A stretch of 64,000 bases of DNA, from positions 3,515,501 to 3,579,500 of the forward strand of contig NC_011566.1 of assembly GCF_000014885.1 (NCBI RefSeq), written 5' to 3'. The stretch is from Shewanella piezotolerans WP3. GTDB lineage: Bacteria > Pseudomonadota > Gammaproteobacteria > Enterobacterales > Shewanellaceae. Under the pieces are notes generated by a model that worked only from the letters and a program-made list of their open reading frames with translations, ran no database searches and was not told where the DNA came from. The position numbers and the translations under genes are program-made. Of the stretch, positions 28,248 to 37,452 are shown piece by piece. The number at the start of each line of letters is the position of its first letter. The stretch's first letter is position 1.

Positions 28248-28688
28248 TTGGGAACCGGTTTGAAGAGATTAAGTAGAACTCTAGTTTACGTGCCTATTTT
28301 GATCGCCATCTTTTTGGTCGGTCAATTTATTGCAGGTAAAACTGAAGTTGAAACGATCTCACCGCATAAGCAGTCATTGCTGCAAACCCACCTGCATGAA
28401 ATGCCGTTTTATAAAAACAAGTTTGCACTATCCCAAGTTGTTATTGCAGCTATGTTGTGCCAAAAAGTAACCTCTACTATCGAGCTTACATCTAGCACGC
28501 TAATAGTTGAGACCGAAGAGTTAGATATAAACCTACTCACCGCTACTTCGGCATTCTTCTGTCTATTGCTACTCTTCAGCAATTACTCGGTGCTAAGTAA
28601 TCTTAAGCAAAAGACCCCCAAAAAAATCATCAACCTAGTGTCTATTGTCCATAGCTGGATAAAGCCCATCAAAGGCTGCCCTTCCTAA
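28248..28688 (+). CDS. Hypothetical membrane protein
   Basis: A 146-residue frame that opens with TTG (28248); another TTG at 28260 is also possible, and no ATG is near. One hydrophobic segment lies at the N-terminus (LVYVPILIAIFLVGQFIAG) and another near residues 98-115 (ATSAFFCLLLLFSNYSV). Not recognised. It lies upstream of the barrel protein and metalloprotease on the same strand. The non-ATG start and lack of a family lower confidence that it is translated. Confidence 0.35.
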   Translation: MGTGLKRLSRTLVYVPILIAIFLVGQFIAGKTEVETISPHKQSLLQTHLHEMPFYKNKFALSQVVIAAMLCQKVTSTIELTSSTLIVETEELDINLLTATSAFFCLLLLFSNYSVLSNLKQKTPKKIINLVSIVHSWIKPIKGCPS

Positions 28689-28821
28689 CTGACTCACGAT
28701 GAGTTATCTCGACGCTGCTCCGATAATCGGATAAACAGCAAAATCTGAATATTAAGTCTCAACCGTTTGGCTTTTAATCACTGCCAGATAATCAACAATT
28801 GATCTCTTATAGGGTGGAATT

Positions 28822-29694
28822 ATGCCGTCTAAGAATAACTGCGCCTTGCTTTCGAGCAGGTGCCCATTCAGTTATCAAAAAATACTGCTATGTACAGCCG
28901 TAATGGGCTTGAGCTGCGCACTCTCGTCATCTGCGGTCGCTGATAATGAAAATGTATCAGCAGCAAACAGCTCAACCACTTCTAACTGGTCAGGCTATAT
29001 CAGTGCCACAGCAACAACCAATGTGTACGGGCAATCTGAGCCCAGTTCTTATCAGGCAATGAGTGGTAATGGCCGCATAGGTTACCGAGATGACTGGGGC
29101 AGCATTCGGTTATCTGTTGGAGGAGAAGTCGAAACCCATCACGACCAATCCTACTACTACGATACATTTCTAGAGTACCGCACGCCGACTAAAACCTTTA
29201 CCCCTGACTGGAGCTTAATCGGTAGCGCGGGGGTTTTTCTGCCGACCAGCCACACCAGTCAAGAAAACAAACTGCAAGCTGCACCTCGAGTCGCAGGTTA
29301 CCTATTCTATCGACCGAGTAATGTGTGGAATTTCTATATATCACCGAGATTTAGATACAACGCCTACAAGTATGAAATCGGCCGACAGGGGGAGCATTTT
29401 GTCGAACACCAAATCGACATATTGGCAGATGCTACCTGGCAGTTTACCGATAACTGGTATTTAGATGTCAGCGGCTCCTACGGTATGGCCAAGAAGTTCA
29501 ATAGTAGTCGCTATGACAATCTATTTACTGCTAGCCAAGAGATTGGCTGGGAATTTTCACCCAGTTGGATAGTCGCTGCAGGCCACAATAATAGCGGCGG
29601 ATTTTATGACCCAGAAAGAGGTTCATCTCATGGATTTGAGATCTATGACAAACGAAGTTCAGTCTTTTATTTGTCGATAACGAAATACTTATAA
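28822..29694 (+). CDS. Outer-membrane beta-barrel protein, function unknown
   Basis: A 290-residue protein with an N-terminal signal (CTAVMGLSCALSSSAVA-DNE, about residues 28-40). Many amphipathic strands with alternating aromatic residues follow (NWSGYISATATTNVYG, WNFYISPRFRYNAYKY, NWYLDVSGSYGM), and the protein ends VFYLSITKYL, a barrel-type C-terminus. I take it as a small porin-like or assembly-type barrel. It has a good AGGGTGGAA site before the ATG. It precedes the zinc metalloprotease by 23 bp, so the two are probably co-transcribed. Confidence 0.65.
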   Translation: MPSKNNCALLSSRCPFSYQKILLCTAVMGLSCALSSSAVADNENVSAANSSTTSNWSGYISATATTNVYGQSEPSSYQAMSGNGRIGYRDDWGSIRLSVGGEVETHHDQSYYYDTFLEYRTPTKTFTPDWSLIGSAGVFLPTSHTSQENKLQAAPRVAGYLFYRPSNVWNFYISPRFRYNAYKYEIGRQGEHFVEHQIDILADATWQFTDNWYLDVSGSYGMAKKFNSSRYDNLFTASQEIGWEFSPSWIVAAGHNNSGGFYDPERGSSHGFEIYDKRSSVFYLSITKYL

Positions 29695-29717
29695 CATTAA
29701 TTGGAAGAGAGGTTTAC

Positions 29718-32700
29718 ATGAAAACATCGACGATAACGCTCGCCATTGTTGGGGCAATCGCCCTCAATGGTTGTGGCTCTGATGAGCCGTATCAGGAAGT
29801 GAAGAAAGATGAGAAAATGGTCTCGGTTCAAAATCTCAAAGAAGCAACCACTGACACCAGCGTGACAAATGGCCAGCAAACTACCGCCACATCTCTGTCT
29901 GAACTTGCAGTCAAACAGCCTGAGCGACTATTTCTATATACCCGTAGCTTAGGGGACGCTCCTAGATATTCAGCACCAATTCATGGGTTCTCCCAGGGAG
30001 ATGAAAAACTCGTCACCTTACGCATGACTGAAAATGGCATCCAAGTACGGCAAATAGACAGAGATAACATCGGCCTCGGTCATGGCTCTCGTTATGACAA
30101 TGAATACAACAAAGCGCCGGTGCTAACCATTCCAGGCGAGTACGTTGATTTCCAATGCCAGAAAGACAATTGGAATGACTGTACTAACAAAGAGGAAGAG
30201 ATCACCGACCGCAATGTCACTTGGGATCAAAAGAAATTCTTTATTCCTCACTTTGAAGCGGCACAAATTGCCGAAGAGAACTATACCGATCTTGTCACCT
30301 TCAAACAGTGCACCACCGAAACAGAATCGGCGCACTTAGTTAAAGATGGTGATTGGCACGGCTATGAAATGGACTTAACCAATGGCGTCATTAACTTTGA
30401 AATAGAGCATACCTATCAAGCTAACCCCGCTTGTTTTGGTAAGTTCTTTAAAGGTAATTTCGACAACCTCTCTTTCACGACCACGGAATACATCTCTATT
30501 GTTGCCGTTGACCAACTCGCCAGTGATGACTTTGACGTGGTGCCATATAGTGAAGATGAAAATGGCAGCTATGGCTTTTTTAGAACCCAACATAACTATC
30601 GTGACGGCAATCATGCCGCGGGTAAAGACGGCTATGTACGTCAATATTTAAACCACTTCAATCCGAAAAAAGAGGCGATAACTTATTACCTCAGTAATAA
30701 CTTTTTTGAAGATAAAAACCAGCCATTCTTAGATGCTGCCAACGAAAGCATCACCGCGATGAACATCCAAAATAAGATGTTCGAAACAGGCTTGCCGCCA
30801 ATCAAGCTAGAAAAAGCGGGCAACCACCGTCACGGCGATCTGCGTTACAGCAACATTACCTTGTTTGACGAGCCACTCGATAATGGTTTGGCAGGATATG
30901 GTCCATCAGCGGCGAACCCATTAACCGGCGAAATTGTTAGCGGCCGGGTCGATCAATATAGCGCCAACCTAGAGCAAGGTTCTACCCGTTACTACCGTCG
31001 TGTTCAGCTCGACTATAACCGCGGTATGCTTGACCCAAGCTCAGTAAAAGCACTCACTGGTGTCGACTACACTCCAGCAGCAGAGGCGATAGCCCGAGCC
31101 AATGAAGTGGCGGCCAACAAGTTGGTTGCCCAGCAAACAGCGACCAGCGATAGCTCAATGAGCAGCCAGCCGCTGCAAACTGAGTTACCGCAAGCGAAAA
31201 TCCCAACGCTTTCAACTGAAACAACGGATAGTGCACCATTAGAAGAGTTGCTTAACCAACACAACAAAACCGATGACTTCTGGGCTGAACACAACCTAAT
31301 GAGTGTTAACGAAGCATTTGGTCTAGGTGGCGGAGCGCTACGGGAACTACCAGAGGTCTGAAAGGTCATGAAATTGATTGGACCAATAGCGAATTTTGGA
31401 TCGATGGTATCGTCGGTGGAAAATTAAAAGACATCGAAAAAATGTCGACCGCTTTCCAATCAGATCTGGTCACCAAACTTGCAGCGCAGGCCTTTGCCGG
31501 CACCCTAACCCATGAACTTGGGCATACGTTTGGTTTACGCCATAACTTTGCCGGTAGTCGCGATCAAGCTAACTTCTTTAATGAACAAGAGATCAGCAAA
31601 TTTGAGTCCGCATTTGCCGCCGCGGGTTACCCCAACCTCACTGTAAAAGCGGATTTCTCAAGCCAAATGGACTATAACGCTGACCGTTTTGCCACAACAT
31701 TCGAAAAGTATGACCTAGCCGCACTGCGCTTTGGTTATGCCCGTAACGTTGAAACCACAGATGGCGCTATGGTGTCACTGAAAGAGCAAGATGCAATTCG
31801 TCGTAAAGAGCTTAGCGAGGGTAACTTAACTGGTGCGACGCAATATGGTGCACTGCATAATGTTGCCGCCGAAAATGACTTAAGGTATTTTGCTTTTTGC
31901 ACTGACGGTCACGTGTCGTTAAACAGTAACTGTAACCGGTTTGATGCGGGGACTAACAACGATGATATCGCGCAATACTATGTTGATCGATATTTCGATA
32001 GTTACGACACTATGAACGTACGCCACAATCGTCAAACACTGTTTGAAGACAACATACTGCCTTACACTATCGACCGCCTCAGCGGCTTTAACGATATTCG
32101 TCAGTTTGTTGAAGATACAGCGACTGCCAGAGGAGCTATTTGCCTTTAGTCAGAATGATTTGGCAGAGTTTTGTCCAACTCATCAAACATATTGGTTCTG
32201 CGCCTCTCAACGTGCAGTCAACAAAGCCGCTGACACATTTTTAAAAATAGCTGGCATGAATGATATCTACCTGCATGTCACGTACAAAATGAACAGTGAT
32301 GACAGCGCAGCATTTACCAAGGTTCACTCACTGGAAGATCTACTGGCGAGAATTTACCGCCTCAACGGTAATCAACTCGATGAAAGCATAGATGTGGGTA
32401 AAATCATCACCAGTTTTGAGCAAGACCCAGAGAAGCTTAAGCAATTACTGGTAAAAGCAGATGTAGTACCTGCCTATCAAGATCTGGTTTATGCAGATGT
32501 CACCGCCAGCAAAGGTCGTCTACTTAATGGGCTTAAAGCGCCACAATCAAACCCAAATCATCCTTATGTTAACGAAAGAGATGTACTGGGAATGTGGCCT
32601 GATAAGCTGTTAGCAGTGCGCCAATTGCTAACAAGAAAGTCACCTAGAAGCACCACGGGTCGTACTTACTATGCATTGGCCGATACCGCAAAAGTTCATG

Positions 32701-33287
32701 ACCAATTGCAAGGTATGCTTTGCCACATGACCATGGGCAATACAGTCAATGATCTTAATGGTTACCTAACTAACCCAGCGCTTAAAAATGCCTGTGCCGA
32801 TGTTGACCCACAATACTACAGTAGCGATGTGGATTATGCCGACCAGCAGATAGAAGCCCTCCCGAGTTACGCCACATCGCTTGGTCGTTACTTTGGCTTG
32901 CCGCAAAGCACTGGCGAGATGAAAGGTAAAAGTAACTTACTGCAGATGATGCTCAAGCAAGTGGTACTGGCCTCACATGACAGCGACTACCGCGGCGAAG
33001 AGAAAGCCCGAGTGTGGCGTGAATTTGCCGGTATTCATTTGGCAAGTGACGCAGTCAGTTCAGTGAAAGCCATCTCACTACAGGGCAAGAACTACGTAGC
33101 CACTGACGAAAACACGCTAGCGTTAGCGCTGATTGAGCAACTAGAACAGCTTGACAAATTAATGACGAATAAGCCGTTGATGGATCATGTCATGAATGCC
33201 GATGGGGCCACCTTCAAAGAGTTAATCGTCGACCCTATGGTCGCCAGAGACAAACGCGTGCTAACTTATCTACCTGTATTGTCATAA
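29718..33287 (+). pseudogene. Zinc-dependent metalloprotease lipoprotein, broken by two compensating frameshifts
   Basis: The reading frame is spread over three pieces that together make one ~1190-residue protein. It begins with a lipoprotein signal (MKTSTITLAIVGAIALNGC) after GAGAGG. The first piece ends at a TGA at 31359-31361. A one-base loss in CCAGAGGTC (about 31355) moves the protein to another frame, where LKGHEIDWTNSEFWIDG continues and the zinc motif THELGHTFGLRH follows. Near 32131 an extra base (GCC-A-GAGGAGCTA) returns it to the first frame (ELFAFSQNDLAEF), which runs to 33287. The family is the large secreted zinc metalloprotease group with DUF5117/DUF4953-like parts. Either a pseudogene or two sequencing errors. 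The zinc site itself is intact. Confidence 0.8.
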
Positions 33288-33357
33288 CGGTTAGATGCCG
33301 TAACGGTTATGCACCTTAACGGTTAGCAGCACTAATCAATAGTTAAAGACTACCCCC

Positions 33358-33387
33358 AAAAAAGGCCTGTATCTACAGGCCTTTTTT
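33358..33387. terminator. Terminator after the metalloprotease
   Basis: AAAAAAGGCCTGTA-TC-TACAGGCCTTTTTT is a long GC-centred hairpin with A and T runs, 70 bp past the last codon. It can act on either strand. Confidence 0.85.
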
Positions 33388-33454
33388 ATTGGAAGCATAT
33401 CTTGCTTAACATTGAGTTGGCCTGCTGAAGGGAGGCGCGAAGTTAAACCATCTA

Positions 33455-33512
33455 CTCTGGCCCGAGAGCGCTTGATAAAGGGATAAGTATAAGGTTAATT
33501 CTGTGTTCACCT
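33455..33512. repeat. GAGA-loop repeat, copy 1
   Basis: CTCTGGCCCGAGAGCGCTTG, then ATAAAGGGATAAGTATAAGG and TTAATTCTGTG. It shares its plan with 34318-34378 and 34924-34990: CTCTnGCCC-GAGA-hairpin, TTGATAAG, GGATAAGTATAAG, TTAACTGTGA. It lies between the terminator at 33358 and the next gene. Confidence 0.55.
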
Positions 33513-33631
33513 TGACAAAGTATTCGAATTGCATATACAAAGTCATTTAATGTATTTCATTTTTAATGGGATTATTACCTCAACCAAGGATTACCTTGCT
33601 TTTAAAACTAAACTTTATTGAGGAATTGATT

Positions 33632-34168
33632 ATGAAAAACGTAAAACTTATGACACTAGCAACAGCGCTTACTACTGTACTTGCAGCACCAATGGCAGCC
33701 AATGCAACGGGCTTTTACTTAGGTGCCAACGCAGGCTCTGGCCAGCAAAGCCATCAGTTAATGAAAAAGGCTGAAACAACTGGCGTAGCAGCCATTAAGG
33801 CTGGCTATGATTTTAACGACTACTTTGGCGCAGAACTACGCTATGGCGGCGTTAACAAGCGCTCATCTGATATCGAACTAAATAGCTTTACTTCGGTTTA
33901 TGCAAAAGTTCAGTACCCTATTACTGAGTCAATATCTGTTTATGGATTGGCCGGAATGACCGCTGCGGATCTACCACAAGATATCTTAATTGCAGTGCCA
34001 CAAAGTAAAGCTAAATCGAGTGGTTCTGAAAGCAGCGCTAGCTTTGGTGCTGGCGTTCGTTACGCAGTAACGGATAGTTTTGGGATCAGCTTAGAAGCGA
34101 TGCGTATTTCGTCTCACGACGCTTACAAGCTAGATGCAGTCATGCTAGGTGTCGACTATAAGTTTTAA
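33632..34168 (+). CDS. OmpA-like beta-barrel outer-membrane protein
   Basis: A 178-residue protein. The start is put at ATG 33632 (MKNVKLMTLATALTTVLAA), with GAGGAA at 33618-33623 and a clean signal peptide ending AANA-TGFYLGANAG. The open frame extends to 33566, but that leader lacks both. The mature protein has about eight strands of the OmpA/OmpW-like outer-membrane beta-barrel type (YLGANAGSGQQ, AAIKAGYDFNDYFGAELRYG, SVYAKVQYPI, ASFGAGVRYAV) and ends MLGVDYKF with the terminal Phe needed for barrel assembly. No OmpA peptidoglycan domain. Confidence 0.8.
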   Translation: MKNVKLMTLATALTTVLAAPMAANATGFYLGANAGSGQQSHQLMKKAETTGVAAIKAGYDFNDYFGAELRYGGVNKRSSDIELNSFTSVYAKVQYPITESISVYGLAGMTAADLPQDILIAVPQSKAKSSGSESSASFGAGVRYAVTDSFGISLEAMRISSHDAYKLDAVMLGVDYKF

Positions 34169-34244
34169 CCACTCACAGGTAGATTACAGCCCGCTTGAGC
34201 AAATGCTTAAATTCTGCCCCTAAGAGCTTGAAACCTAAATAACT

Positions 34245-34282
34245 AAAGCCTCAATCACTTTCAATAGCATTGAGGCTTTTTT
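34245..34282 (+). terminator. Terminator of the OmpA-like gene
   Basis: AAAGCCTCAAT (34245-34255) pairs with ATTGAGGCTTTTTT (34269-34282) around a 13-nt loop, about 75 bp past the stop codon. Confidence 0.8.
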
Positions 34283-34317
34283 GTATCTGCTGAAGTGGTC
34301 AAGAAATACAAGCCACC

Positions 34318-34378
34318 ACAACCATAGGCTCTAGCCCGAGAGGGCTTGATAAGGAGTAAGTATTGAGTTTACTCTGAC
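34318..34378. repeat. GAGA-loop repeat, copy 2
   Basis: ACAACCATAGGCTCT then AGCCC-GAGA-GGGCT (a perfect 5-bp stem closed by a GNRA-type loop), TTGATAAGGAGTAAGTATTG and TTTACTCTGACC. It shares ACAACCATAGGCTCT with the copy at 34924 and overlaps the 3' end of the next minus-strand gene. Confidence 0.6.
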
Positions 34379-34656
34379 CCCGCTATCTCGCTATCGCCTA
34401 TCATAGCCTCTGTCCTTTTTCGATAATTATCTTCAAAGGAAACTAGCGCAGCCATAACACCAGATAAAAGGAGTATTCCAATTGCCGAAGGAATAAACAC
34501 AATTGCACTCAAAATACCTGTAATCCCTGCAGACAATGATATAACTGTTGCAATGATGGCTACGACCAAAAAGACCTCTCCCACCACAGCTGTAAATCGA
34601 GCGGTGAGAAGTAACAAACTTAAGTTGTGAGACTCTAGATTTTTAAACGGCTTCAT
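34369..34656 (-). CDS. Small membrane protein in the cassette region
   Basis: A 95-residue protein with three hydrophobic stretches (LLLLTARFTAVVGEVFLVVAII, LSAGITGILSAIVFIPSAI, GILLLSGVMAAL) and a charged C-terminus. AAGGA lies ~10 bp before the ATG. Not recognised. Its 5' side abuts an attC-type core (TATAACG at 34677-34683) into which an IS1111-like remnant is inserted, so it is probably the leftmost integron cassette. No attC is evident at its 3' end, where the repeat at 34318 lies instead. Confidence 0.6.
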   Translation of the reverse strand: MKPFKNLESHNLSLLLLTARFTAVVGEVFLVVAIIATVISLSAGITGILSAIVFIPSAIGILLLSGVMAALVSFEDNYRKRTEAMIGDSEIAGSE

Positions 34657-34683
34657 AAAAAATTCAGTCCTTGAAATATAACG

Positions 34684-34890
34684 AATGATATAGACTCAGC
34701 CTTACCAATTGGCACTGATTTAGCCAAATTAATATTTTAGTATTCATGGTAAAGATGAGTACGGCAAAACTAAATTAAAGCAAACAGTTAAAAGAAACAA
34801 GTTGGCAAAAAAATCGCTAAGACCTCAGCCATTATTATCAGCATGGAAGCGTGCTCGAACGGACACAACTGAGCACGGAATTGACTAAAC
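34684..34890 (+). mobile_element. IS1111-type element remnant 1
   Basis: Starts AATGATATAGACTCAGCC directly after TATAACG, like the left end of the element at 40095 (AATGATATGGACTCCCC). After an internal loss it continues with decayed transposase sequence (GATTTAGCCAAATTA, AAGCAAACAGTTAAAAG, GCATGGAAGCGTGCTC). No right end is present. Boundaries on the right are approximate. Confidence 0.75.
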
Positions 34891-34923
34891 TCTGTTATTA
34901 ACCGTGGGTATCTATCTATTAAT

Positions 34924-34990
34924 ACAACCATAGGCTCTTGCCCTAGAGGACATGATAAGCGGATAAGCATAAGTTAACTGTGACTCCACT
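34924..34990. repeat. GAGA-loop repeat, copy 3
   Basis: ACAACCATAGGCTCT, TGCCCTAGAGGACATGATAA, GCGGATAAGCATAAG, TTAACTGTGACTCC. It aligns with copies at 33455 and 34318. The hairpin is weaker here. It sits downstream of the IS remnant in cassette-region non-coding DNA. Confidence 0.55.
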
Positions 34991-35050
34991 TATCCCTCAC
35001 TTACCTGAATTGATGCTCAGCAAGTCGCCGTGAATATGTCCCTATAGGCT

Positions 35051-35076
35051 CTGCTAAATCATCCATGATTTAGCAG
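35051..35076. repeat. Perfect 12-bp-arm hairpin
   Basis: CTGCTAAATCAT-CC-ATGATTTAGCAG. It lies in the ~420-bp non-coding stretch between IS remnant 1 and the attC-like site. A second hairpin, TAACTCGTT...AACGAGTTA, is at about 35126-35152. Role unknown. Confidence 0.5.
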
Positions 35077-35219
35077 CTTGCCCGCCCCAAATTCTGATAA
35101 GTCGCTAGTAAACCCTAGCCCCTAACTCGTTATTGGGTAGAAACGAGTTAGAGCTAAAGTTCTTGGAGTGATGAATTTCAATAGGGAGTTTTGGCAAACG
35201 GATATGCGGCAACGCCGCG

Positions 35220-35322
35220 TTAAACGAGCCGAATACTTAAGTTTCTTTGTGTTAGGCTGGAGCGGAGCTGAAACACAAAGCAACTGGAGTGTTTGACGTC
35301 ACTTTTAATACGTTTGTTAGTA
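35220..35322 (-). other. Degenerate attC-like recombination site
   Basis: The right border GTTAGTA overlaps the stop codon of the gene at 35317, as in the other attC sites of this region. The left border TTAAACG pairs with CGTTTGTTA, and CTTTGTGTT / AACACAAAG form the inner arms. The cores deviate from RYYYAAC and GTTRRRY, so this is a weaker call than its neighbours. Confidence 0.4.
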
Positions 35323-35793
35323 TTCGCAGGCATGCTTTTTAATAGCTTCTTTAAAGTTACCTGAAAGTGAAAATATCAGTATTTCTTTAGACTGCAAGTA
35401 GTTAGTAACACCACTATCATGGTTTTTGCACGATTTTGTCTTACCGTAAGGTATATACAACTTTATGCTGCTCATTTCACCCCATAACTGAACATATGCA
35501 ACAGTAATACTTGGAATATGGACCCCAGCTAAATCTTTATATAAATGATCATTTAACTTCATCTCAGTTCCGTTTACTACCAAGGCCAACTTGCTAATCT
35601 TTTGGTCATTAGAGTCCCAAACAGATTTTTTATCGGCATACTCTACTGTCAGTTTGTATGGAACTGGTTCTAATGAACCCTTTTCGCCAATGAGACCTGA
35701 ATGCTCCATTTTCATTATTGTTGGATGCACTAATGCTGCAGAATGAATAGCAGTAGAGAAGAGACATATGATGAAGAGTAAGAGAGTTTTCAT
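35317..35793 (-). CDS. Secreted cassette protein, function unknown
   Basis: A 158-residue protein from ATG 35793, MKTLLLFIICLFSTAIHSA-ALV, a clean signal peptide, so it is likely periplasmic. The longer frame to 35856 runs through the attC site and is not the gene. The mature part is mixed alpha/beta with a Cys pair (KSCKNHDSG and KHACEY). Not recognised. The start lies 4-10 bp inside the cassette border and the stop overlaps the next attC core. This is the compact layout of an integron cassette. No clear ribosome binding site. Confidence 0.65.
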   Translation of the reverse strand: MKTLLLFIICLFSTAIHSAALVHPTIMKMEHSGLIGEKGSLEPVPYKLTVEYADKKSVWDSNDQKISKLALVVNGTEMKLNDHLYKDLAGVHIPSITVAYVQLWGEMSSIKLYIPYGKTKSCKNHDSGVTNYLQSKEILIFSLSGNFKEAIKKHACEY

Positions 35794-35796
35794 ATA

Positions 35797-35898
35797 CACT
35801 AACGCCTCATTCAGGGGCTGATAATAGCTTGCTAAAATTGTGCCGCGAAACGGCACCGGGCAAGCTGTTAGCAGTCCGACTTTAAAACCTTGTTAAAT
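35797..35898 (-). other. attC site (integron cassette recombination site)
   Basis: About 102 bp from CACTAACGCC to GTTAAAT. The inner palindrome includes TGCCG-CGAAA-CGGCA and AGCTTGCT...GGCAAGCT. GGGGCTGATAATAG near the left end and CTGTTAGCAGTC near the right are shared with the attC at 41493, showing one attC family. It separates the secreted protein from the GNAT cassette. Confidence 0.8.
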
Positions 35899-36399
35899 CT
35901 CACCGACAAAAGCCATTTGATAGATATCAACATTAAAACCTTGAATTGCAGATGATTTTCTAAATAAAAATCCAGCTCTTTTAGCAACCTTAAGAGAAGG
36001 TATGTTCTCAGGGTCTATTAAAGCTGAAATATTATCTAATTTTAATTGATGTTTGCAAAACTCAGCTACTGCAATTGTAGCTTCTGAAGCAAAACCTTTT
36101 CCTTGTTGAGAAGACGCTAACCTATAGCTAACATGCAGTAAATCATTGCTTTCAACCACATGTGAATTTAGTCCGCAAACACCAACAAAACTAGCGTCTG
36201 ACTTTGAAAATATAGCCCATTGACCAAAACCATTAGCACGATATTGTTGTTGGCAATTATCAATATATTTTTGTATTTCACTATCATTGTGAACACCAAC
36301 AATTGAATATTTCATAACTTCAGGGTCAGACAAAACAAGTCGTAAATCAATTAAGTCTTTTGAATTGATTTCACGAAATTCTAATCTATCAGTCTCCAT
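35893..36399 (-). CDS. GNAT family N-acetyltransferase (integron cassette)
   Basis: A 168-residue GNAT of the RimJ/RimL-like type: METDRLEFREINSKDLIDLR, GQWAIFSKSDASFVGVCGL, SYRLASSQQGKGFASEAT (the acetyl-CoA-binding Q/RxxGxG/A motif), and PSLKVAKRAGF. Substrate unknown. The frame runs open to 36504, but that part is the attC. ATG 36399 begins the domain. A TTG at 36408 has AAGGA at a better distance and may be the real start. The stop TAA overlaps the attC core GTTAAAT. Confidence 0.8.
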   Translation of the reverse strand: METDRLEFREINSKDLIDLRLVLSDPEVMKYSIVGVHNDSEIQKYIDNCQQQYRANGFGQWAIFSKSDASFVGVCGLNSHVVESNDLLHVSYRLASSQQGKGFASEATIAVAEFCKHQLKLDNISALIDPENIPSLKVAKRAGFLFRKSSAIQGFNVDIYQMAFVGEI

Positions 36400-36424
36400 G
36401 ACACTCAAAATATAATCCTTAAAG

Positions 36425-36524
36425 GTATAACGCCTCAATAATGGGCGTAATAATGCTTGGCTATAATTAGCGAAGAATGAGCGCAAGCCAAGAGCAGCGT
36501 CCATTTTATTGACTTTTTATAAAC
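36425..36524 (-). other. attC site, partly degenerate
   Basis: Left core GTATAACGCC, followed by GCTTGGC...GCCAAG inner arms and TTTTATAAAC at the right, where GTTRRRY would be expected. Length (~100 bp) and the AACGCCTC start match the other sites. The right core has decayed. It separates the GNAT and pilin-like cassettes. Confidence 0.6.
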
Positions 36525-37212
36525 CACTTTCCACTTGGTAATCAGCGATTAAACCAACATTCATTATTGGGTTAGGTAAAATATCGTCTGGCGTATTTAT
36601 TAGCCCATCTCTTCCATAAGAACGAATATGATATGAGTTCTCGTTAATAACCTCATAGTAATACAGTTTCACCTCACCCATATTGACTTGAGTAGAGTCG
36701 TTCAAAAACACCATTGAATTTTCAGGAAGTGATTTCTGCAATACTTCCAGAGATTCCGGGTAACTTCCATTTTGAACTTTATAAAATTCGATAGCTTGAA
36801 CAGCACTTGTCAGTTGAGTTTTCGCCATTGTTGCTCGAAGTTCGTCATAAACACCGTCTTCTTGGACAAAACCAAAGTAACCAAGGGAACCATATAAAAT
36901 CACTGTAAAGAGAATACCTGCCGACCCGACATATTTGAGCTTTGAATGTTTAACTTTAAAACCCCATACAATGGCAATGATTCCAAATAAAACACCTATC
37001 AATGGTATAAAAGACATACCTCCGATTACGTATGCTAAACATCCTGCAGAGTCTTTAGTTTGCTCAATTGTCCTATTTTTCTCTAGCATCTGCTCCGTAA
37101 TTAGCCTGTTCACCTCGTTAAAACGATCTGGATATGCTTCTCGGTCTATGTTCTCTCGAACATCGATAAGTTCTACAAGGGAGTATTTTGAGTAATCTAT
37201 ATTGGAATCCAT
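36517..37212 (-). CDS. Membrane protein with GspG-like C-terminal domain (cassette)
   Basis: A 231-residue protein from ATG 37212, chosen for AGGAG 10 bp upstream. The longer frame reaches 37236. Residues ~1-60 are charged helix (SKYSLVELIDVRENIDREAYP). Two membrane spans follow (GCLAYVIGGMSFIPLIGVLFG and YVGSAGILFTVILYGSLGYFG). A periplasmic C-terminal domain (VQAIEFYKVQNGSYPESLEVL ... SYGRDGLINTPDDILP) resembles the C-terminal half of type II secretion pseudopilin GspG, including its calcium-site-like DG..NTPDD. There is no pilin signal, so it is not a secretion pilin itself. Function unknown. Confidence 0.6.
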   Translation of the reverse strand: MDSNIDYSKYSLVELIDVRENIDREAYPDRFNEVNRLITEQMLEKNRTIEQTKDSAGCLAYVIGGMSFIPLIGVLFGIIAIVWGFKVKHSKLKYVGSAGILFTVILYGSLGYFGFVQEDGVYDELRATMAKTQLTSAVQAIEFYKVQNGSYPESLEVLQKSLPENSMVFLNDSTQVNMGEVKLYYYEVINENSYHIRSYGRDGLINTPDDILPNPIMNVGLIADYQVESGL

Positions 37213-37240
37213 GCCGGAACTTCTCCTGTGCTTCATAACG

Positions 37241-37416
37241 AATGATTTGGACTCCCTAGCAATTGGCTACCATGTGCCATATTGAAAGTGCAAAAATTCA
37301 ATCAAGGAGAGTCCATATGTCCTTAATTAAAGCAATTGGCATCACTCTTTTTTAAATCAAAAACTGCCAAGTTAGTTTTTAGTATTCATGGTGCCGACTA
37401 ATACGGTAAAATAAAA
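37241..37416 (+). mobile_element. IS1111-type element remnant 2
   Basis: Begins AATGATTTGGACTCCC directly after CATAACG and keeps the upstream region and start of the transposase (AAGGAGAGTCCATATGTCC, TTAATTAAAGCAATTGGCATC) of the element at 40095, then decays after GGTAAAATAAAATC. Only the left ~175 bp are left. Confidence 0.85.
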
Positions 37417-37452
37417 TCACAAGCCAGCCACTATAAATCATTATATACACAT

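Noticed and set aside
33455..34990. CRISPR array from the three similar ~60-bp repeats
   Set aside because: Copies are 600-860 bp apart, diverged and without spacer structure or cas genes.
34923..35160. tRNA-like cloverleaf in the non-coding part of the cassette region
   Set aside because: Two hairpins are present, but no acceptor stem, anticodon loop or GTTCGA-type arm fits a tRNA.
35797..35898. Longer starts of the secreted-protein and GNAT cassette genes running through attC sites
   Set aside because: The extra N-terminal residues are translations of attC palindromes; internal ATGs give a signal peptide or the domain start.
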